From the NCBI GenBank assembly GCA_030649775.1, contig JAUSFR010000083.1, forward strand, positions 1 to 17,790: a DNA stretch of 17,790 bases, in the 5' to 3' direction. Source of the DNA: a bacterium (lineage in GTDB: Bacteria > Patescibacteriota > Minisyncoccia > Phycocordibacterales > UBA10002). The stretch's first letter is position 1; each line of letters starts with the position of its first letter. The notes beneath the pieces are model-generated. The model did not search any database. It was given only the letters and a program-made list of their open reading frames with translations, and was not told where the DNA came from. Below, piece by piece: positions 5,583-12,990 of this stretch. A program made the position numbers and the translations under genes.

Positions 5583-5715
5583 CACCTGCGGAAAGAGTGA
5601 GTTCCGTCCCTGCGGGCAAGGATTTAAAGGCGCTGTCCTATAATATCTTGCTAAGCATCAACTAGTAACCTACTCAACAAAGAAAGACCCAACAAATGAG
5701 GGCCTTTTTCTTTTT
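5583..5715 (+). ncRNA. Candidate structured leader of rpoB
   Basis: Between the promoter and a terminator-like hairpin lies about 130 bases without a credible gene. Small stems are visible: CGGAA/TTCCG (5589-5593, 5602-5606), GCAAGG/TCTTGC (5616-5621, 5646-5651, one wobble), and AGTA/TACT. This could be an attenuator for rpoBC or a separate small RNA. It matches no leader family I can name, and no compensatory evidence is available from one sequence. Confidence 0.3.
5681..5715 (+). terminator. Terminator-like hairpin in the rpoB leader
   Basis: AGAAAGACCC (5681-5690) can pair with GGGCCTTTTT (5700-5709) with one A/C mismatch and one wobble, 9-base loop, and the T-rich tail continues to 5715. 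It lies about 80 bases before the rpoB start and would cut off transcription from the main promoter unless bypassed. Confidence 0.45.
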
Positions 5716-5795
5716 GTGTACTTTACGCGTGTTTTTTCGTAAGAACGTTAAGAGGGGGGGTACTATATTTATTCATTCGTTTAATCGTCAACGTC

Positions 5796-8700
5796 ATGAG
5801 TAATCAATCAGAACAAGGACTCACCGGAGCGCGACCGAAAAAGTACTTCGGCGCCTACAAGGAACCGCTCACCACGCTTCCGAACCTGGTGGAACCGCAG
5901 GTTGAGTCGTTTAAGTGGCTTCTTGAGACCGGACTCAAGGAAGTGTTTTCCGAGTTTTCGTCTATCAAGGACTACTCGGGAAAAAAGTTTGAGCTGGATT
6001 TTACCGATTTTAAACTGCAGGAACCCAAGTACGACGAATTTTACGCCAAGAACAACAAGCTCTCCTACGAAGCGCCCCTCAAGGTGACGGTTCGTCTTAA
6101 GAACAAGATTGTCGGCAGTGTGAAGGAACAGGAAATCTTCATGACGGATTTCCCGCTTCAGACACAGCACGGCACCTTCATCATCTCCGGTATTGAACGC
6201 GTTATTGTCCCCCAGCTCGCGCGTTCGTTCGGCGTATTCTTTACCGCGGAAGAGATTAAGGGACGAAAATATTTCGGCGCAAAAATCATTCCGGCTCGTG
6301 GCGCGTGGATTGAAATTGAAACCGACGTGGACGGCGTGCTTTTTGTGCGTATTGACCGCAAGCGCAAGTTCTCGGTGACCTCACTCCTTCGTGTACTCGC
6401 GCAGACCAAGGTGGCGAAGGGCGAACCGAAACCGAAGGACACCTTTGGTGAGAAGGAAATGTTTGAACTCTTCAAGCACAATCCCGCCGGCGAGGCACAT
6501 CTTAAGGCGACCATCGCGAAGGACCATGCCAAAACGACCGACGAGGCTTTCATTGAAATCCACAAGCGTCTTCGCGACGGAGAAATCGGTAGCGTGGACA
6601 ACGCCAAGGAGTTTATCTTTTCTATTTTTGAAGCCGAGCGCTACGACCTCTCCAAGGTGGGACGTTTTCGTTTCAACAAACGCTTCGGCAAACCGATGGA
6701 CGAAAAGGAGCTTGACCGCCGAACGATTTCGCTCGCCGACGTCGTGACCATCGTTTCCAACGTCATCACGCTCAACAACACCGCGGATGCGAAAGAAGAC
6801 GATATTGACCACTTGGGTTCTCGCCGTGTCCGTTTTGTCGGTGAGCTCTTCCAGCAAAAAATTCGTGTCGGTATGGCACAAATCAAGCGCAACGTCCAAG
6901 ACCGCATGTCCACCGTGGAAAGCGATGTCACCCTTCCGGTAAACTTCATTTCTCCGAAACCTCTCCAAGCGCGCATCAAAGAATTTTTCACCACGAACCA
7001 GCTTTCGCAATTCATGCAACAGGAGAACATTCTCTCCGAGCTTGAACACCTGCGCACCCTCTCGGCCCTCGGTCCCGGAGGTCTGACGCGTGAGCGCGCC
7101 GGCTTTGAGGTGCGCGACGTGCATCCGTCTCACTACGGACGCCTCTGTCCCATTCATACACCTGAAGGTCCGAACATCGGTCTCATTTTGCGTCTTTCCA
7201 CCTACGCACGGCTCAACAACTTCGGAATGATTGAAACGCCGTACGTGAAGGTAAAGGATGGAAAAATAACCAAGGAAGTGCAGTACCTGAACGCGCTTGA
7301 AGAAGAAAACTTCAAGATTGCGCACGCGGCTACGAAGTACGACAAAGACGGAAACATTCTTTCCGAAGAAGTGGAGGTACGCCTCAACGGCAAGCCCGAA
7401 CTCGTGAAGCGAGAGGATGTGGACTATATGGACGTCGCGACCAATCAGGCATTTTCTATCGCGACCTCTATGATTCCGTTCTTGAACCACGACGACGCGA
7501 ACCGAGCGCTCATGGGTTCAAACATGCAAAAACAAGCGACCCCGTGTCTCATTCCCGAGGCACCGCTCGTCGCAACCGGTATTGAAGACACTGCAGCTCG
7601 CGATACAGGACGCCTCATCATTGCCGAAGAAGACGGCACGATTACCCACGTTGACGCGCGAAAGATTGTGCTCAAAAACGGAAAGGGAAAGGAAAAGGAG
7701 TATCCGCTCGTCAACTTCTCACGAACCAACGGCTTTACCTCATTCCACCAGCGCCCGACGACAACGCTTGGCGACAAAGTGAAGCGCGGTGACGTGCTTG
7801 CCGACACGTCCTCAAGTGATGCGGGACAGATGGCACTCGGACAGAACATCCTTATTGCCTTTATGTCTTGGTCAGGTTCAAACTACGAAGACGCTATCAT
7901 CATTTCCGAGCGTCTCGTGAAGGACAGCCGATTTACGAGTGTGCACATTGAAGAGTTCGTTATCAACGTGCGCGACACAAAGCTTGGACCCGAGATTACC
8001 ACCCACGATATTCCGAACGTCGGCGAAAGCAAACTCAAGAACTTGGATGAAGATGGTGTGGTACGCATCGGTGCGGAGGTCCGCCCGGGCGACATTCTCG
8101 TCGGCAAAATTACTCCGAAAGGCGAGACCCAGCTTACTCCTGAAGAGCGTTTGCTCCGGTCACTCTTCGGTGAAAAGGCACGCGATGTGAAGGATACGTC
8201 AAAGCGCATGGAGAACGGAAAGCGTGGACGCATCATTGCGGTGAAAGTATTTTCACGCGAGAAGGGTGACAAACTTGAATCGGGTATCATCAAGCGCATT
8301 CATATTGAAGTCGCGGAACTGCGCGCCGCCTCTGTCGGTGACAAGCTCGCCGGACGACACGGAAACAAAGGTGTTATTTCCAAAGTGCTTCCCGAAGAAG
8401 ATATGCCGTATATGGCGGACGGACGACCGGTGGATATGATATTGACACCACTTGGTGTGCCAAGTCGTATGAACCTCGGTCAAATTCTTGAACTGCACCT
8501 TGGACTTGCGGCAAACACCCTTGGCTATCAGGCCATCGTGCCTCCGTTTGCGGGAGCGACCGACACCGAAATCAAAGAGGAGCTCGTGAAGGCGGGTGTC
8601 GCACCGAATGGAAAGATGAAACTCTTTGACGGACGCACGGGAGAGGGTTTCAGCCAGGATATCGCCGTCGGCTACATGTACATTATGAAGCTTCACCACA

Positions 8701-9086
8701 TGGTGGAGGACAAGATTCATATGCGTTCCATCGGTCCGTACTCACTCATCACCCAGCAACCGCTCGGCGGAAAGGCACAAGGTGGAGGACAACGCTTCGG
8801 AGAAATGGAAGTCTGGGCGCTCCTCGGTCACGGCGCCGCGTACACGCTTCGTGAAATGCTTACCATTAAGTCCGATGATATTTTGGGACGCTCCGCAGCC
8901 TTCGACGCGATTGTGAAGGGCGAGCGCATTTCCCAGATGAACGCGCCGGCGTCGTTCAGTGTGCTTCTTAACACTCTCCGCGGACTCGCACTGGATGTTG
9001 AACTGACAAAGGAAGGGGAGACGGGGACGGAGCTTCCCGCAAAACGGTCGAGCACTTACGAGCGAAAGCGCGAGAGGTCTCGCTAA
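5796..9086 (+). CDS. rpoB: DNA-directed RNA polymerase subunit beta
   Basis: The 1096-aa beta subunit of RNA polymerase, forming half of the active-site cleft with RpoC. It is shorter than E. coli RpoB (1342 aa) and close to lineages without large lineage-specific insertions. Recognisable in order: YFGAYKEPLTTLPNLVEPQ at the N-terminus, the protrusion and fork segments, QLSQFMQQEN to SALGPGGL (rifampicin region, from Q402), RERAGFEVRDVHPSHYGRLC, GSNMQKQATPC, HGNKGVISKVLPEEDMPYM, and the C-terminal GGKAQGGGQRFGEMEVWALL with the AAYTLREMLTIKSDD clamp anchor. Compared with E. coli, Q408 replaces D516, T421 replaces R529 and H454 replaces E562. ATG 5796 has no clear SD. It is probably transcribed from 5548-5576 and followed by rpoC after a 113-bp AT-rich gap. 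Confidence 0.98.
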   Translation: MSNQSEQGLTGARPKKYFGAYKEPLTTLPNLVEPQVESFKWLLETGLKEVFSEFSSIKDYSGKKFELDFTDFKLQEPKYDEFYAKNNKLSYEAPLKVTVRLKNKIVGSVKEQEIFMTDFPLQTQHGTFIISGIERVIVPQLARSFGVFFTAEEIKGRKYFGAKIIPARGAWIEIETDVDGVLFVRIDRKRKFSVTSLLRVLAQTKVAKGEPKPKDTFGEKEMFELFKHNPAGEAHLKATIAKDHAKTTDEAFIEIHKRLRDGEIGSVDNAKEFIFSIFEAERYDLSKVGRFRFNKRFGKPMDEKELDRRTISLADVVTIVSNVITLNNTADAKEDDIDHLGSRRVRFVGELFQQKIRVGMAQIKRNVQDRMSTVESDVTLPVNFISPKPLQARIKEFFTTNQLSQFMQQENILSELEHLRTLSALGPGGLTRERAGFEVRDVHPSHYGRLCPIHTPEGPNIGLILRLSTYARLNNFGMIETPYVKVKDGKITKEVQYLNALEEENFKIAHAATKYDKDGNILSEEVEVRLNGKPELVKREDVDYMDVATNQAFSIATSMIPFLNHDDANRALMGSNMQKQATPCLIPEAPLVATGIEDTAARDTGRLIIAEEDGTITHVDARKIVLKNGKGKEKEYPLVNFSRTNGFTSFHQRPTTTLGDKVKRGDVLADTSSSDAGQMALGQNILIAFMSWSGSNYEDAIIISERLVKDSRFTSVHIEEFVINVRDTKLGPEITTHDIPNVGESKLKNLDEDGVVRIGAEVRPGDILVGKITPKGETQLTPEERLLRSLFGEKARDVKDTSKRMENGKRGRIIAVKVFSREKGDKLESGIIKRIHIEVAELRAASVGDKLAGRHGNKGVISKVLPEEDMPYMADGRPVDMILTPLGVPSRMNLGQILELHLGLAANTLGYQAIVPPFAGATDTEIKEELVKAGVAPNGKMKLFDGRTGEGFSQDIAVGYMYIMKLHHMVEDKIHMRSIGPYSLITQQPLGGKAQGGGQRFGEMEVWALLGHGAAYTLREMLTIKSDDILGRSAAFDAIVKGERISQMNAPASFSVLLNTLRGLALDVELTKEGETGTELPAKRSSTYERKRERSR

Positions 9087-9092
9087 TGTAAC

Positions 9093-9192
9093 TAATTTTT
9101 AAATTTTTAATTTTTAAATAAACACTCTAAATTTTCTAAGGTTTAAAAATTAAGAAATTATTTCAAAAATTAAAAATTAGAAATTAAAAATC
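9093..9192 (+). repeat. AT-rich heptad array between rpoB and rpoC
   Basis: TTTTT blocks recur at 9096, 9104 and 9111. On the right, four units in exact 7-bp phase (9165-9192): AAAAATT, AAAAATT, AGAAATT, AAAAATC. The two halves are roughly inverted copies. TAA recurs on the plus strand in shifting frames. The spacer is almost pure A/T amid genes near 50 percent GC. It ends 7 bases before rpoC and leaves no SD. Confidence 0.7.
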
Positions 9193-9199
9193 CTTGACT

Positions 9200-12100
9200 A
9201 TGAAAAGTAAAACCATTTCAAACATTAACGACTTTGATTCAGTGTTCCTTAAGCTCGCGTCTCCCGAAGACATCAAAGAGTGGTCGTTTGGGGAAATTAC
9301 GAAACCCGAAACCATCAATTATCGCACCCAGCGGAGCGAGAAAAACGGACTCTTTGACGAACGTATCTTTGGTCCCGACCGCGACTACGAATGTTACTGT
9401 GGAAAATACCGTGGAGTACGCTACAAGGGTATTATTTGTGAAAAATGTGGAGTAGAACTTACGCGCTCAATCGTCCGTCGTGAGCGAATGGGTCATATTG
9501 AACTTTCAACACCGGTGTCGCACATCTGGTTTCTTCGAAGTATGCCCTCAAGGCTCGGGCTCCTGCTTGGCATGTCCTCTGGCGACCTTGAGAAGGTTAT
9601 CTACTTTGCGGGCTATCTCATCACCAAAGTTGACCGAGAGGAACGCGCAAGACTGCTTCGTGAACTGGACAATGAATATAAGGCGAAGGTGAAGGCGCTC
9701 ACGACCGAAAAGGACCGCGACGCGCTGAAGGAACGTTACCTCGCAGCCAAACACGAGATTGAAGGCATCGTGGATGGTGCGGTACTGGATGAGGTGCAGT
9801 ACCACTCGTTTTCACTGAAGTACGGCACGCTCTTTGAAGCTGGTGTCGGCGCGGAGGCGATTTACAATCTTCTCTCGGCCATCAATCTTGAAGGGCTCCA
9901 GAAAGCGCTTGAAGAGAAAATAGATAAGGTGAGTTCCATAGAGCGCGACCGAATGAACAAGCGTCTCTCGCTCATCCGCTCAATGTCCCGCGCGAACATC
10001 AAACCGACGTGGATGTTTCTCACGAGTATTCCGGTTATTCCTCCGGCACTTCGCCCGATGGTTCCGCTTGATGGTGGACGCTACGCGACGAGCGACGTGA
10101 ACGACCTCTATCGCCGTGTCATCAACCGCAACAACCGCTTGAAGAAGCTCAAGGAAATCAGTGCGCCCGATGTCATCCTTCGCAATGAGAAGCGTATCTT
10201 GCAGGAAGCCGTTGACTCGCTCATAGACAACTCCATCCGTCACGGCGGAGGCACTGCGGGAGCGCTCACCGCGTCACAGCGTCGTCCTCTTAAGTCTCTT
10301 TCCGACAACCTTAAAGGTAAGCGCGGTCTCTTCCGCCAGAACCTTCTTGGTAAACGCGTGGACTATTCCGGACGCTCCGTTATCGTCGTGGGTCCCGACC
10401 TCAAACTCCACCAGTGTGGACTTCCGAAACATATGGCGCTTGAACTTTTCCGTCCGTTCGTTATTTCCAAACTGCTCAAAAAGGAACTCGCGTTCAACAT
10501 TCGCGGAGCGGGACGCCTCATTGAAGAAGGTGTGCCGGAAGTATGGGCCATCCTTGAAGAGGTCATCAAGAACAAATACGTACTCTTGAACCGTGCTCCC
10601 ACTTTGCACCGCCTCGGTATTCAGGCGTTCCAGCCGGTCCTTATTGAAGGTAACGCCATTCAGGTGCACCCACTCGTGTGTACCGCTTTTAACGCGGACT
10701 TCGACGGTGACCAAATGGCCGTGCACGTACCGCTCTCCGAAGAGGCGCAACTTGAAGCAAGTGAAATTATGGCCGCGCATAAAAACATCTTGAAGCCAGG
10801 TTCAGGTGACCCGATTGTGTCCGGAAAAATGCTTGATATCGTGCTCGGTTGCTGGTGGATGACTAAGGTGCTTCCCGGCGCGAACGGCGAAGGCAAGATT
10901 TTTGCCCGTCCCAACAATGCGATTACCGCGTGGGACTTCGGTGTGGTGGACTTCCGCGCCAAGATTAAAGTGCTCGCGACCGACCACGAGAAGTACAAGG
11001 AGTTTGACGGCAAGGTCTTTGAGACGACCGTGGGACGCCTCCTCTTCAACTCGGTGCTTCCGAACGACTACCCGTATCTCAACAAGGAAATGGAACGCAA
11101 GGGTATGGCCGCGCTCGTCGGCGACCTCATCAACCGTTACGGCATCGCCGGTATCCCCGCGATTATGGACCGCATCAAAGCGTTCGGTTTCAAGTATGCG
11201 ACCTACTCCGGTATTACGTGGGGTATTGACGACGTGAAGGTTCCTCCGGGCAAGTGGGCACTCGTCGACAAAGCAAAGGAGAAATCCGAACTTGCCTACT
11301 CGCAGTGGCGTGAAGGACTTCTCTCCGAGGAAGAGAGACTGCGAAAGAACATTGAGATTTGGCACGCCACAAAAAGCGAAGTGGAAAAACTGATTCCCGA
11401 ATCACTGGATAAAAACGGTTCAGTCTTTGATATGGTGTACTCCGGTGCTCGCGGTAGCTTCTCGCAAATCACCCAAATGGCCGGTATGAAGGGTCTCATT
11501 CAAAACACCGCCGGAGAAACCATTGAGTTCCCGATTCTCTCCTGTATGAAGGAAGGTCTTACTCCGATTGAATACTTCATTACGACGCACGGTTCACGTA
11601 AAGGTCTTACCGACACCGCTCTCAACACCGCGAAGGCAGGATACCTCACGCGTAAACTCTTCGTTGTGGCGCAGGATGTGATGGTCTCCGAGCTTGATTG
11701 TGGAACGAAAGAGGGCATTCAGATTACCCGTTCTTCTGCTTCCGGAATGGATGTGCAACTCGCGAAAAATATCCGTGGACGTTTCCTCGCGGGAGATGTG
11801 CAGGACGAGAAGGGCGAGGTGCTTTTCAAGAAAGGCGACCTCCTCTCAAAAATGGACGCGCAGAAAATTCAGGAACTTGGTGTCGGCTCGGTACTCGTGC
11901 GCTCTCCGCTCACCTGTAAGAGCGTCTCCGGTGTTTGTCAACAGTGCTACGGTCTTGACCTCGGTAAACACGAAGTCGTGGGACTCGGCGAAGCGGTGGG
12001 AACGGTGGCCGCGCAAGCCATCGGCGAACCCGGAACACAGCTTACGATGCGTACGTTCCACACCGGAGGTGTGTCTACCCTCGGTGGAGACATTACCCAA

Positions 12101-12889
12101 GGTCTTCCTCGCGTTGAGGAGCTCTTTGAGAAGCGCTCTCCAAAAAGCCCGGCAGTTGTCGCACGCGTAGACGGAGTCATTACCGAAATCAAAGAACTTG
12201 ATAAAGAAAAAGTCATTACCGTGCTTCCCGACATCGCGGACAAAGCGAAAACCACCAAGAAGAAGAGCGAATCCGAGTACGTGACGAGCTACAACCGCAT
12301 TCCGCTCGTGAAGGTAGGTGACCGCGTGAAGAAGGGCGACCTCCTCACCGACGGAGCTGCCGACATTGATGAACTCTTCAAGTACGGAGGAAAGGAACGC
12401 GCGCAAGATTACATCATTACCGAAGTGACGAAGCCGTACGAACTGCAAGGAGAAACGGTATCCCGAAAACATATTGAAACGATTGTCCGCCAGATGTTCT
12501 TCCGTCGGAAGATAAAGGACCAAGGAGGCACGACGCTCTCCGTCGGTGATGTCGTAGACCCGCTCACGCTCTCGCGCGAAAACGCAGGCGCGAAAGAACG
12601 TGGAGGCGAAGAGGCGAAGGCCGACTCAATGGTGATGGGAATCTCGGAAGTGTCGCTCTCTCGCCGAAGCTTCCTTTCAGCCGCGTCCTTCCAATACACG
12701 ACCCGCGTCCTTATCAACTCCGCGGTGCGCGGTAGCAAGGATACGCTCCAGGGTCTTATGGAAAACGTCATTATCGGTCGCCTCATCCCCGCTGGAACCG
12801 GCTTTAAGGGAGGACCCAAGGCCGCGATGATTGCGAAGCTCCAAAAAGAACTTGAACCACAGATGGCGGAGGTCGAAGAAAGCTTATAG
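9200..12889 (+). CDS. rpoC: DNA-directed RNA polymerase subunit beta'
   Basis: The 1229-aa beta' subunit, which carries the catalytic magnesium triad: NADFDGDQ with D500, D502 and D504. The N-terminal zinc site is C65-x-C67 with C80-x2-C83 (CYCG, CEKCG). The second zinc site is C834, C906, C913, C916, with spacing like E. coli C814/C888/C895/C898. Also visible are GKRVDYSGRSVIVVGPDL (switch/lid region), NRAPTLHRLGIQAF, the trigger-loop region QNTAGETIEFPI with ITTHGSRKGLTDTALNTA, and the C-terminal LINSAVRGSKDTLQGLMENVIIGRLIPAGTG. ATG 9200 (MKSKTISNIN) is preferred over TTG 9194. It is likely co-transcribed with rpoB. Its last sense codons and TAG stop (12887-12889) lie inside a heptad repeat array, so the final residues may be repeat-derived. 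Confidence 0.98.
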   Translation: MKSKTISNINDFDSVFLKLASPEDIKEWSFGEITKPETINYRTQRSEKNGLFDERIFGPDRDYECYCGKYRGVRYKGIICEKCGVELTRSIVRRERMGHIELSTPVSHIWFLRSMPSRLGLLLGMSSGDLEKVIYFAGYLITKVDREERARLLRELDNEYKAKVKALTTEKDRDALKERYLAAKHEIEGIVDGAVLDEVQYHSFSLKYGTLFEAGVGAEAIYNLLSAINLEGLQKALEEKIDKVSSIERDRMNKRLSLIRSMSRANIKPTWMFLTSIPVIPPALRPMVPLDGGRYATSDVNDLYRRVINRNNRLKKLKEISAPDVILRNEKRILQEAVDSLIDNSIRHGGGTAGALTASQRRPLKSLSDNLKGKRGLFRQNLLGKRVDYSGRSVIVVGPDLKLHQCGLPKHMALELFRPFVISKLLKKELAFNIRGAGRLIEEGVPEVWAILEEVIKNKYVLLNRAPTLHRLGIQAFQPVLIEGNAIQVHPLVCTAFNADFDGDQMAVHVPLSEEAQLEASEIMAAHKNILKPGSGDPIVSGKMLDIVLGCWWMTKVLPGANGEGKIFARPNNAITAWDFGVVDFRAKIKVLATDHEKYKEFDGKVFETTVGRLLFNSVLPNDYPYLNKEMERKGMAALVGDLINRYGIAGIPAIMDRIKAFGFKYATYSGITWGIDDVKVPPGKWALVDKAKEKSELAYSQWREGLLSEEERLRKNIEIWHATKSEVEKLIPESLDKNGSVFDMVYSGARGSFSQITQMAGMKGLIQNTAGETIEFPILSCMKEGLTPIEYFITTHGSRKGLTDTALNTAKAGYLTRKLFVVAQDVMVSELDCGTKEGIQITRSSASGMDVQLAKNIRGRFLAGDVQDEKGEVLFKKGDLLSKMDAQKIQELGVGSVLVRSPLTCKSVSGVCQQCYGLDLGKHEVVGLGEAVGTVAAQAIGEPGTQLTMRTFHTGGVSTLGGDITQGLPRVEELFEKRSPKSPAVVARVDGVITEIKELDKEKVITVLPDIADKAKTTKKKSESEYVTSYNRIPLVKVGDRVKKGDLLTDGAADIDELFKYGGKERAQDYIITEVTKPYELQGETVSRKHIETIVRQMFFRRKIKDQGGTTLSVGDVVDPLTLSRENAGAKERGGEEAKADSMVMGISEVSLSRRSFLSAASFQYTTRVLINSAVRGSKDTLQGLMENVIIGRLIPAGTGFKGGPKAAMIAKLQKELEPQMAEVEESL

Positions 12890-12910
12890 CTTATAGCTGT
12901 TAGCTTTTAG
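12881..12910 (+). repeat. Heptad array (AGCTTAT family) at the rpoC stop
   Basis: Units AGCTTAT, AGCTTAT, AGCTGTT, AGCTTTT and AG in exact 7-bp phase. The first unit supplies the rpoC stop TAG. Bases 12881-12898 are perfectly complementary (18 of 18) to 12954-12971. Confidence 0.85.
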
Positions 12911-12953
12911 AAGGAAGAACCCTCGTCACATGAGAATGACTTTTTTCTGTGGA

Positions 12954-12985
12954 AGCTATAAGCTATAAGCTAACAGCTAAAAGCT
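12954..12985 (+). repeat. Heptad array (AGCTATA family) before dnaG
   Basis: Units AGCTATA, AGCTATA, AGCTAAC, AGCTAAA and AGCT in exact 7-bp phase, ending 5 bases before the dnaG ATG. It forms an 18-bp inverted repeat with the array at the rpoC stop; the 55-base loop holds no visible promoter or SD. Confidence 0.85.
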
Positions 12986-12990
12986 TTCTC

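Noticed and set aside
6381..7490. A 369-codon open frame on the minus strand opposite rpoB, with other long antisense frames across rpoB, rpoC and rpoD
   Set aside because: They are shadows of the codon bias of the plus-strand genes; rpoB and rpoC are unambiguous there and the antisense products look like no protein family.
9194..9199. TTG 9194 as the rpoC start
   Set aside because: ATG 9200 is two codons downstream and gives a normal beta' N-terminus; nothing supports the TTG.
12949..12990. GTG 12949 as the dnaG start
   Set aside because: It would add 14 residues encoded by a heptad array; the canonical DnaG N-terminus begins at ATG 12991.
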